In this document: positions 1 through 6,125 of the stretch, one piece after another
How the letters are laid out: every line of letters starts with the position of its first letter
Numbering within the stretch: the first letter of the stretch is position 1
DNA from: Deltaproteobacteria bacterium RIFOXYD12_FULL_50_9
GTDB lineage: Bacteria > Desulfobacterota > Desulfobulbia > Desulfobulbales > CALZHT01
Length of the DNA stretch: 8,694 nt
Direction: 5' to 3'
Assembly: GCA_001799225.1 (NCBI GenBank)
Contig: MGTA01000044.1
Coordinates: 426 to 9,119 of the forward strand
The notes under the pieces: model-generated
The model's database searches: none
What the model was told of the DNA's origin: nothing
What the model saw: the letters and a program-made list of their open reading frames with translations, nothing else
Program-made: the position numbers and the translations under genes

Positions 1-441
1 CTCCGTCAGTGCAAGATATGCCCCGCCGATGGTGCCGGGCGGCGCTGGATCGAACATGTCGAGCGCCAGGACGAGATCCGGTTTTTCAGCTGGCCTCGGC
101 ATGACCCCTCTCATTAGGATATTGCCGGAAATGACCCCGGTTATGAGAATGACCGTCACGAAAAAGACTGCGGCCATTCGTGGCAAAAAGGCAAAAGGCA
201 TTGCGGACGAGCCAACGGTTTGGTGTTCCCGAATATTTGCCCGCACCCGGCTGAGCAGACCTGGCGGCGCTTCGAAAGTTATCGCCTGGCTGAAGAAGCT
301 GTGGATCGTTCGGGCCTCCGCAAGCGCCAGGCCGCACTCCCGGCAGGTGCTCAGATGCTGTTCAAGCGCCGAATGATCTCGGCTGTTCAGTTCGTTATCG
401 ATATAGGCAGAAATAAGTTTTTTCGCTTTTGGGCATCGCAT
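1..441 (-). CDS. Anti-sigma factor with zinc-finger (zf-HC2) and one membrane span, partial (C-terminus beyond left edge)
   Basis: An open frame of 147 codons runs from an ATG at 441 to the window edge with no stop. An AGGAGG ribosome binding site at 448-453, six bases upstream, fixes the start. The N-terminus carries the zf-HC2/ZAS zinc-binding pattern: Cys3, then His29-x3-Cys33-x2-Cys36 (HLSTCREC). A single hydrophobic segment follows at about residues 89-109, then a Pro-rich stretch entering the periplasm. In this family the cytoplasmic zinc domain binds and silences the cognate ECF sigma factor, and the membrane segment lets an envelope signal release it. The partner should be the sigma factor encoded 33 bp upstream. 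The output domain beyond the span is not visible, so the signal sensed cannot be guessed. The family call is firm; the gene is incomplete here. Confidence 0.9.
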   Translation of the reverse strand, partial: MRCPKAKKLISAYIDNELNSRDHSALEQHLSTCRECGLALAEARTIHSFFSQAITFEAPPGLLSRVRANIREHQTVGSSAMPFAFLPRMAAVFFVTVILITGVISGNILMRGVMPRPAEKPDLVLALDMFDPAPPGTIGGAYLALTE

Positions 442-460
442 ATACGGCCTCCTGATAAAC

Positions 461-487
461 TAAACGGAACATGCTCAATTTTGTTCC
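461..487 (-). promoter_or_regulatory. Candidate ECF-type promoter for the anti-sigma gene
   Basis: On the minus strand GGAAC (487-483) is followed after exactly 16 bases by CGTTTA (466-461), the AAC...CGT layout typical of ECF sigma promoters. The -35 element lies in the last codons of the sigma gene and the -10 in the gap, so a transcript would start a few bases before the AGGAGG at 453-448. The same motif with the same spacing occurs ahead of the sigma gene (1081-1056). A GGAACA...TGTTCC inverted repeat with a 10-base centre (487-466) overlaps it. Recognition by the adjacent sigma factor is inference. Confidence 0.6.
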
Positions 488-1044
488 ATGAATTCGTAGA
501 GCATTTTTTTCAGCTCATCCCGCGCCCGCGAGATTCGTGATTTTACTGTGCCGATCGACAGGTCAAGAACCCCGGCGATCTCCTCGTAAGATAGTCCTTC
601 CATCTCCTTAAGGACAATGACCGTCCGGAGTTTGAGGGACAACCGTCCAAGGCTTTGTTGCAAGGCAACCCCGATCTGTTTTGCCTCGTAGTTTTTTTCC
701 GGGGAGGGCTCGGTGGACGGATAATCGATCGTGTACTCTTCGCCGGTATCCGTGTATCGGAATATCGACTCCCAAAATGGTCGGCGTCGGTAGTCAATAC
801 AGGTATTGACGGCAATTCGGTACAACCAGGTGTAGAGAGATGAGGTCGGCCTGAAATTTTTTAGATTATGATAGGCCTTGAGAAGGGTATCTTGGGCCGC
901 ATCCTCGGCATCGTTGGTGTTGCCGAGCAAGTGGCGGCAGAGATTGTAGATCCTGTCCTGATGAATGAGGATGATATTCTCGAAGGCCGAGTCATCCCCG
1001 TTTTTGAATCTGTTTATGAGATCGTGTTCTTCCGTTTGTCGCAT
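475..1044 (-). CDS. RNA polymerase sigma factor, ECF (sigma-70 region 2 and 4) family, RpoE-like
   Basis: This 189-residue protein directs RNA polymerase to a small stress regulon. Region 2 spans about residues 20-90, with the core-binding/-10 recognition signature around DAEDAAQDTLLKAY and FRPTSSLYTWLYRIAVNTC. An acidic Pro-containing linker follows, then region 4 at about 125-178 with the helix-turn-helix LSYEEIAGVLDLSIGTVKSR that reads the -35 element. Length is normal for the family. The frame stays open up to an ATG at 1083, but I prefer the ATG at 1044: ECF proteins usually start just before a DLIxRFKxGD-like stretch, and the ATG at 1083 lies in the -35 box of a candidate promoter. Neither ATG has a clear Shine-Dalgarno sequence; starting at 1044 would give an almost leaderless mRNA. 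The anti-sigma gene follows after 33 bp. Confidence 0.93.
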   Translation of the reverse strand: MRQTEEHDLINRFKNGDDSAFENIILIHQDRIYNLCRHLLGNTNDAEDAAQDTLLKAYHNLKNFRPTSSLYTWLYRIAVNTCIDYRRRPFWESIFRYTDTGEEYTIDYPSTEPSPEKNYEAKQIGVALQQSLGRLSLKLRTVIVLKEMEGLSYEEIAGVLDLSIGTVKSRISRARDELKKMLYEFMEQN

Positions 1045-1055
1045 GATAAATAATG

Positions 1056-1081
1056 TAACGGATAAGAAGGGGTTTTGTTCC
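1056..1081 (-). promoter_or_regulatory. Candidate autoregulatory ECF promoter for the sigma gene
   Basis: On the minus strand GGAAC (1081-1077) is followed by a 16-base spacer and CGTTA (1060-1056). It shares an 11-base ATGGAACAAAA core and identical spacing with the motif upstream of the anti-sigma gene. It lies a few bases after the T-tract of the terminator that closes the preceding operon, where the sigma gene needs its own promoter. The expected start is only about 4-8 bases before the ATG at 1044, consistent with the missing Shine-Dalgarno sequence. Confidence 0.6.
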
Positions 1082-1090
1082 ATATGAAAT

Positions 1091-1114
1091 AAAAAAACCG
1101 CCGGTCGGCGGTTT
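1091..1114 (-). terminator. Rho-independent terminator of the RND/porin operon
   Basis: Read on the minus strand, AAACCGCC (1114-1107), a four-base loop GACC, and GGCGGTTT (1102-1095) form a perfect 8-bp GC-rich stem that runs into a T-tract (1097-1091). It begins 24 bases after the stop codon of the outer-membrane protein gene. The plus-strand side lacks a T-tract of equal quality, so it acts for minus-strand transcripts only. Confidence 0.88.
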
Positions 1115-1138
1115 AGCGGGCATCTTTTTTAAACCATT

Positions 1139-2461
1139 TCAAAATTCGTAACGTACCTGAAGATAGGCGTTATCGTTTTTATCGAGCTGACCGAACTGGC
1201 TTGAGGGCTCACCGCCGCCGAAGATATTGGCGCCAAGCGCGGCCCAGACCTGGTCGGTTATATTGTATTTTACCTCGGGGTTGATGAGATAATCTCCGGC
1301 GGATGGGCTGTAAAAGGTAAATAGGGATAATTTTATCGTCTGATGGGCGAGGAACTGGGTCAGCCGCAGGCTTACGAGATCATGCAGCCTTTTTTCCTTG
1401 GGGAAGCCGGCCGGCAAGGTGGCGCTGTAGTTTCCATAATCCTGCATCCATTCGGCATAGTATTGCAGGCCGACCGTGAAATCCTCCCAGGGCTGGCGCT
1501 GGTAGCCGATCAGCCCCCGGATCTGGGAGTTCGGGATCATGGGGTTATCGCCCTGCCGGTCCTCGCGTGAATCGTAATAACCAGCCTCCAGGCTCAATAC
1601 TCCGCCTATGGCGTTGCCCTGGATGCTTGCGCCATAGACCGAGAGTTTTGGATAAAACAGCGTGATTTTGGGGTTGTCTGGCTGCATGGCGGGCTGGCGG
1701 GAAAAGCCGCGGTACCAATAGAGCGAGGCGTCAAAGCCGACGACTTCGCGGTAGCCCCGCACCGCCAGTTCAGTATTATCAAGGGAGGTATCCGGTTCCC
1801 TGGTCTCCCGGTTGGCAACCGCAGGCATCGGATCGAACAGCCAAAACTTTTCAGCGTCCGGGAAGTGGTTGGGGGTGAACAAGGGAATGGCGATGACCTC
1901 AAAAGAGGCAAAGCTAGGATAGAGACCGGCCTTTATGGCGTCAACCCCAATTTTGAGGTATTCAAGCGGTCGGCCCGCGAAGAACGCTTCGTAATCTTTG
2001 GGGAAAACATCGTTGATGAACACCAGATCGCCCAGGCCCCAGGTGATAACCTGGCGACCGGCCCGGATATCCCAGGCCGAGGCTACGTAATCGGCATAAC
2101 CTTCGCGCAGCTCAAGATCCTCTTCATCGTCCAGGTGATCCCAGGCGATATCGGTCTTTACGAAAAGCCGGGCCGGACCCTGGTCCGCCTCCAGTTTGAC
2201 CTGGGCTCGTTCCTCAGCCAGCTTGGCATCGTGGTCGTCCGGGTTGGCGGTGGCGGTGTTAAAATCGTAGTTGCCCTGCAGAAAGCCATGCACCGTCACC
2301 CCTGCCCGGGCCGGCTGGGCAAAAAACAGCAGCAAGGCGAGAAGAAGACCTAAATGTCCACACCGTCCACCAAGAGCTTTAAAACCTTGTGGACGACGTG
2401 GACGTTGTGGACTTGGTGGACAGAGAGAACCTCTGAAACCCAAATTGGTTTTTCCTGGCAT
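1139..2461 (-). CDS. Outer-membrane beta-barrel protein, DUF1302/porin-like, with repeat-disrupted signal peptide
   Basis: About 440 residues with a hydrophobic segment (LGLLLALLLFFAQ) ending in an ARA-GV signal peptidase I site. The mature part starts GVTVHGFLQGNYDF, has many alternating short strands, and ends in YLQVRYEF, a C-terminal Phe as expected for BAM-assembled barrels. A motif near GRQVITWGLGDLVFINDVFP resembles the R-x-G-R-Q-x-x-x-W-G strand of DUF1302-type proteins, which often sit beside RND transporters. The ATG at 2461 overlaps the upstream stop as TAATG, suggesting translational coupling; alternatives are ATG 2473 and TTG 2443. The odd part is the N-terminus: the signal peptide would be about 53 residues because a GTCCAC repeat array (2355-2422) is translated as a Pro/Arg-rich stretch between start and hydrophobic core. 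No usable start lies between repeat and core. Barrel assignment is strong, exact family moderate, start uncertain. Confidence 0.82.
   Translation of the reverse strand: MPGKTNLGFRGSLCPPSPQRPRRPQGFKALGGRCGHLGLLLALLLFFAQPARAGVTVHGFLQGNYDFNTATANPDDHDAKLAEERAQVKLEADQGPARLFVKTDIAWDHLDDEEDLELREGYADYVASAWDIRAGRQVITWGLGDLVFINDVFPKDYEAFFAGRPLEYLKIGVDAIKAGLYPSFASFEVIAIPLFTPNHFPDAEKFWLFDPMPAVANRETREPDTSLDNTELAVRGYREVVGFDASLYWYRGFSRQPAMQPDNPKITLFYPKLSVYGASIQGNAIGGVLSLEAGYYDSREDRQGDNPMIPNSQIRGLIGYQRQPWEDFTVGLQYYAEWMQDYGNYSATLPAGFPKEKRLHDLVSLRLTQFLAHQTIKLSLFTFYSPSAGDYLINPEVKYNITDQVWAALGANIFGGGEPSSQFGQLDKNDNAYLQVRYEF
2355..2422. repeat. GTGGAC/GTCCAC hexamer array on a 9-bp period with inverted arms
   Basis: On the plus strand GTCCAC occurs at 2356 and 2365, and GTGGAC at 2389, 2398, 2407 and 2416, each array stepping by exactly 9 bases. 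The two arrays are in opposite orientation around a short AT-rich centre. The outermost arms pair: GTCCACCAAG (2365-2374) is the reverse complement of CTTGGTGGAC (2412-2421). The block lies in the 5' coding part of the outer-membrane protein gene and, because 9 is a multiple of 3, does not break the frame. I see no other copy in the window. Confidence 0.85.
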
Positions 2462-3252
2462 TACTCGATCCATTTCTTGGGGGGCTGTTTCAGGAAGCGC
2501 TCGGTGAACAATCCGGCGTCCAGACCGATGTTGTAATCCGTGCTTTTATAAGACACCTCGGTGCGGTGGCCGCTTTTGAGGTTTTTCATGGTTCGTCTGG
2601 TAATGGTTGCCACCCCCTTGATCTCCTTGACCTCATCAGCAGAAAAGGCCCGGATGGCAGCGCCGTCCCGGTCGAGGTACTCCTCCTTCAGGGGCAGAAA
2701 GGTTGATTTGTCGATCCAGGCCAGCTTATAAGCGTAGCCGGTCCCGGCCTTGGGCGTGCTTTTGATCACATAACAGGCCTTGCCGTCCACGCTCTCTTCC
2801 CTGGCCAGTTCGTGAGTGTCGTCGGTGAGATCCCGGCCCGAGACATCCTCATAGGTGAAGTCCGAGCCGACAAAGCTCGCTGCTTTGTCCTGCATGGCGA
2901 TCCGTCGCACCATGTTGACGGCCGGCATGAATAGCCAGCGGTCATCGTCCCTGGCCGCGTATTTATGGACCATGAAGGTCATGTCCTTGACGTCGGCCGG
3001 CTGGAAAAAATAGATGAAGTACTTCTGGTCGCCACCGATTGGACCGGTGTTCAGGCGCAGCATGGTCATCTCGCGTAGTCGTTCCTGGCCGTTGGCACTG
3101 ATAAGCTTCATCATGACCCGGGCCTTGAAGTCATTGCCCGAATACAAGAAGACGGCCTGGGATTTCCGGACGATCTCCTCGGGCGTGGCGGCCAGGACGC
3201 CGGTCGTCACGGCAGCCAGCAACAACAGGGTAAGCAGAATGATTTTTCGCAT
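2461..3252 (-). CDS. Periplasmic outer-membrane lipoprotein-sorting (LolA-like) protein
   Basis: 263 residues with a classic Sec signal peptide (KIILLTLLLLAAVTTGVLA, cleavage near residue 21). The mature protein starts with TPEEIVRKSQ and has the repeating beta-strand pattern of the LolA-like fold, with segments such as YFIYFFQPADVKDMTF, DDRWLFMPAVNMVRRI, FVGSDFTYED and YKLAWIDKSTFLPLKEE. These are typical of the LolA-like family (COG2834-type, PF17131-like) encoded next to MMPL/RND transporters. The fold carries lipids or lipoproteins across the periplasm, so the likely role is to shuttle a hydrophobic cargo between the RND pump and the outer membrane; the cargo is unknown. Its start at 3252 is one base beyond the RND stop, and its AAGGAGAA ribosome binding site lies in the last RND codons. 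Its own stop overlaps the next ATG. Confidence 0.88.
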   Translation of the reverse strand: MRKIILLTLLLLAAVTTGVLAATPEEIVRKSQAVFLYSGNDFKARVMMKLISANGQERLREMTMLRLNTGPIGGDQKYFIYFFQPADVKDMTFMVHKYAARDDDRWLFMPAVNMVRRIAMQDKAASFVGSDFTYEDVSGRDLTDDTHELAREESVDGKACYVIKSTPKAGTGYAYKLAWIDKSTFLPLKEEYLDRDGAAIRAFSADEVKEIKGVATITRRTMKNLKSGHRTEVSYKSTDYNIGLDAGLFTERFLKQPPKKWIE

Positions 3253-3253
3253 G

Positions 3254-5563
3254 TTATTCTCCTTTGGGCAGCCAGCCCTGGAAAAAGATGATGAGAGCTG
3301 GCAGACAGATGATGGTGGCCACGGCGCTTAGCAGCATCATGCTGACGATGAAGGCCCCCACTGTAACATAAGGGGTGAGCGGCGCCAGGATCATGACCGC
3401 AAACGAGGCGGCAAAAAGCAGTGCGTTGCGGACAATGCCCTTGCCCGGCCGGGCTGCAGTCCAGAACAGGGCCGCGGCCAGGTGGCCTTCGCTTGGTTCG
3501 CCTCGGGTTTCCTGCAACCGCTGCCTGAGTCGGCCGATAAAATGAATGGCAAAATCAACCGCCATGCCGAGCGACAGACAGGAGAGCACCGAGATCGGCA
3601 TGTCGAAGTTTTTGCCGGCGAAACCGATGGTGCCGTAGATCAGCAGTATGGTGAACAACAGCGGGGTATAGCCGATCAGCGCCCAGCGGATCGACCGGAA
3701 ATCAAGGGCGAGGATGGCAAAGACCACCACCAGGGCAATGATGAAGCCCCGTACCATATCCCAGAGCACCTCATGGTTCCAGACCAGATTGAAGTAGGCG
3801 GTGCCGGCGGGCTTGAAGGTCAGGGGCAGAGCCTTGTCATCCTGGTATTTGGTCACTGCCGCGATCACCGATTCCATGGCCGTGGCATCCCAGGTCTTGA
3901 GCTGGACCCAGATGTTGGCCCGGCGGAAGGGGTAATCGACGACATTGTCGAGGTCGGCGGGCTTGGCCGACATCCCGAAGAGGAAGAGATACTGGCCGAT
4001 GGTCTCCTTGTTGTCGGGAATGACATTGAACTTCGGATCATTGTCGTGGAGGACCAGGTTGATCCGCTTCAGGTAATCGGCAACCGAAAAGGTCTTGCCG
4101 ACCATTGGCAGGGTTTCGAGATGGCGTTGCAACCCCTCAATGGCGTTCATGGCTTCCGGTGTCTTGATGGCGTCGTCCCGGTCGGCCACGGCCACGAGGT
4201 ACCCGAGTGAGGTGCCGCCCAGGGCCTGGTTCATGACCGAATCGGCTACGCGCACTTCACTGCCTTTTTTGAACCACTCCACCATGTTGTTGTTGACGGT
4301 GATCCGCGAGATGCCGACGATTGCCAGCAGGGCGAGGACGATGCCGACGCCGAGCGTCACCCGGGAGTGGTTGACGCCGATAGCGGCGAGTTTCTGCAGG
4401 AACACGGAGGTGGCGCCCGAGTGCATGTCTTCGGAGTGGGCAATTTTCTCAAGTTTTTTCTCGCTCACAAAGGTGAACATCGCCGGGATGAAGCTGAAGC
4501 TTAAAAGCCTGAGCATCACAGTGCCGAAGGCCACGACCCCGCCGAAGACCTGGACCGGCACGATGTTCATGAACATGAGCACGGCAAAGCCGGCGGCCGT
4601 GGCGAGCGCGGTGTTCTGCACCGGTCGGCGCACCGCTGCCATGGTCTCGATAATGGCGGTTCGTTTATCTTTTTTCTCGCGAAAACGGAAATAGAATTCG
4701 TTAAAGATATGCATGCTGTCCGTGGCAATGGCCATCAGAAAGACCGGGGCCATGGAGCTCATGATGTGGACCGGGAAGCCGAGGGCGATGAGCAGCCCCA
4801 TGCTCCAGATGATACTCAACATGGCATCCATCATCAGGGTCACTGAAAGAAAGAGATCCCGGAACATCAGGTAGCGGACCAGCAGCATGACCATGCCGGC
4901 GATGGGCGCGAACACGGCCATGAGTCTGAACATCTCGGCGCCGAAAGTGTCGCGGGCCACCGGATCACCGGCCACGTAGAACTGCTCCTCGCCCTGTTCA
5001 TCTTTGGCTATCTGCCGGATGGCGTCGGCGATCTCCTTGCCGTTGGCGCCTTTTTCAAGCGGCACATATACTGCCGTAGTCTTGCCGTCCTGAGAGATGA
5101 TGCGGTCGACGAAGAGTGGATTGCCGAAAAGCGTTTCCTCCAGCGCAGCAAGCTCCGCCGTGGTTGCGGGAATCGTGGCCATGAGCGGGCCGACCTTAAG
5201 CATTCCGGCCTCGGCGCTGACATTGTCGATGGTGCTGAAACTCGTCACATCGCGGCCAGCTACCCCTTTGATCTTGAGGATCGCCTCGGTTATCCGCCCC
5301 ACTTTGCCCAGGGTGCCGGGATTGAGGACGCCTTTGACGTTCTTGATGCCGAGGACCAGGGTGTCCTCGTACAGGTTAAAGGTTTTTTCGACCTCGTCAT
5401 TCCACATCCGGATGGCCGAGGTGGGCGGCAGCATATTTTTGGGATTGGTGTCGGTTTTGACCTTGGGAAACTGGGTCAGGAAGAGCAGGGTCACCAGGAT
5501 TGCGAGGATGACAACGGTTTTCGGATGATCGACCGAGAATTCAACCAGCGAGAATTTTTTCAT
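3254..5563 (-). CDS. RND superfamily transporter, MMPL / HAE3-type
   Basis: 769 residues, the usual size for single-chain HAE3/MMPL exporters of COG1033 type. The internal duplication is visible: TM1 at about 15-32, a periplasmic loop to about 210, then five spans to about 365; TM7 at about 402-420, a second loop, and five spans in the last 200 residues. Asp282 (AIATDSMHIFNEF) and Asp670 (SLGMAVDFAIHF) are in equivalent helices of the two halves, as expected for the proton relay. The protein should export a lipophilic substrate by proton-motive force. Neighbours (LolA-like carrier, outer-membrane barrel) suggest lipid or hopanoid-like traffic to the outer membrane, but the substrate cannot be read from sequence. 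The start has an AAAGGA site eight bases upstream; the DsrE-like gene ends 11 bp before it. Two long antisense open frames over this gene are treated as shadows. Confidence 0.93.
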   Translation of the reverse strand: MKKFSLVEFSVDHPKTVVILAILVTLLFLTQFPKVKTDTNPKNMLPPTSAIRMWNDEVEKTFNLYEDTLVLGIKNVKGVLNPGTLGKVGRITEAILKIKGVAGRDVTSFSTIDNVSAEAGMLKVGPLMATIPATTAELAALEETLFGNPLFVDRIISQDGKTTAVYVPLEKGANGKEIADAIRQIAKDEQGEEQFYVAGDPVARDTFGAEMFRLMAVFAPIAGMVMLLVRYLMFRDLFLSVTLMMDAMLSIIWSMGLLIALGFPVHIMSSMAPVFLMAIATDSMHIFNEFYFRFREKKDKRTAIIETMAAVRRPVQNTALATAAGFAVLMFMNIVPVQVFGGVVAFGTVMLRLLSFSFIPAMFTFVSEKKLEKIAHSEDMHSGATSVFLQKLAAIGVNHSRVTLGVGIVLALLAIVGISRITVNNNMVEWFKKGSEVRVADSVMNQALGGTSLGYLVAVADRDDAIKTPEAMNAIEGLQRHLETLPMVGKTFSVADYLKRINLVLHDNDPKFNVIPDNKETIGQYLFLFGMSAKPADLDNVVDYPFRRANIWVQLKTWDATAMESVIAAVTKYQDDKALPLTFKPAGTAYFNLVWNHEVLWDMVRGFIIALVVVFAILALDFRSIRWALIGYTPLLFTILLIYGTIGFAGKNFDMPISVLSCLSLGMAVDFAIHFIGRLRQRLQETRGEPSEGHLAAALFWTAARPGKGIVRNALLFAASFAVMILAPLTPYVTVGAFIVSMMLLSAVATIICLPALIIFFQGWLPKGE

Positions 5564-5574
5564 TTGAAATTCCT

Positions 5575-6000
5575 TTAAAACACCAGATTCATATCGGCCC
5601 GCATGACTATGTCGGTGTAATAGGTCGCCGGATCGGCCAGGACCACGCCCTCAACAAAATCATCGTCCCTGAACTCAAAGACGTTTTTGTTCAAGGGGCA
5701 GGCAAGCAAGCGGGCGCCTTCCATGTGCAGCATGAGCAGCATGTCCTCCGGGGTCGGCAGGTTCATGGCCTCCATGCGGGCCGTCACCTTTTTTTGCTCC
5801 TCCTCGGGTTGGTCCGGCAGGCATTTGAGCTGGTTGACCTTGACCTTATGCACGGCGTTGATGCCCCTGGAGCCGAAAAAGACGGTGACTTCAGCCCCGG
5901 CTCTTTGCAGACTGATAGCGGTCATCAGGCCGTTGAACACCTGGCATAGCTCGTCATGAAAGATCATAATAGATGCTTTTTTGGTGATTGTTTCGGTCAT
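5575..6000 (-). CDS. DsrE/DsrF-like (DsrE/F/H fold) protein
   Basis: 141 residues starting at the ATG at 6000, chosen because AGGAGG lies eight bases upstream; the frame continues to a GTG at 6069 with no comparable site. The pattern is DsrE-like: an early beta-strand (ASIMIFHDE), a helix (VFNGLMTAISLQRAGA), a strand with Gly-rich turn (EVTVFFGSRGI), a late helix (PTPEDMLLMLHMEGA), and Cys101 in LLACP at the position where DsrE/TusD relatives carry their active cysteine. Cys19 and Cys60 are additional. Such proteins relay persulfide sulfur or act as small redox proteins in the cytosol. Its place as first gene of an RND/LolA-like/porin unit is unusual and hints at coupling of redox or sulfur state to envelope traffic, which is inference. 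No Sec codon is seen here. Confidence 0.82.
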   Translation of the reverse strand: MTETITKKASIMIFHDELCQVFNGLMTAISLQRAGAEVTVFFGSRGINAVHKVKVNQLKCLPDQPEEEQKKVTARMEAMNLPTPEDMLLMLHMEGARLLACPLNKNVFEFRDDDFVEGVVLADPATYYTDIVMRADMNLVF

Positions 6001-6125
6001 GGCATGGTCCTCCTGTTTATGGGTCAGCAGAGTGCTTATCATATAGAATTGCTGCGAATAGCTTGTCACATTCCAGTGAATGATTGAAATGTATATTTTC
6101 TCTTCATTGATTACAGATCATCATA
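6001..6125 (-). promoter_or_regulatory. Intergenic gap before the DsrE-like gene, weak sigma-70-like promoter candidate
   Basis: The 125-bp gap between the CCG iron-sulfur gene and the DsrE-like gene shows no convincing terminator. On the minus strand GTGACA (6069-6064) precedes TATATG (6045-6040) with an 18-base spacer, a weak housekeeping-type pair; ATG 6000 has a strong AGGAGG. I found no GGAAC-N16-CGTT motif here, so the ECF sigma factor is not an obvious driver. Read-through from the upstream operon remains possible. Confidence 0.3.

Noticed and set aside
29..540. Plus-strand open frames over the anti-sigma and sigma region
   Set aside because: They are antisense to two genes with clear domains and ribosome binding context, and their translations show no recognisable motif.
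3482..4694. Two long plus-strand open frames (242 and 199 codons) antisense to the RND transporter gene
   Set aside because: They mirror the coding bias of the opposite strand, have low-complexity His/Gly/Asp-rich or Ser/Thr/Met-rich translations, and lack plausible start sites or domains.
5575..6069. Longer DsrE-like protein starting at GTG 6069
   Set aside because: The extra 23 residues lack a ribosome binding site, while AGGAGG stands eight bases before ATG 6000, where the first beta-strand of the fold follows shortly.
6050..6075. CATTC/GAATG inverted repeat before the DsrE-like gene as an operator
   Set aside because: The 5-bp arms are too short to separate from chance and do not sit on a convincing promoter.
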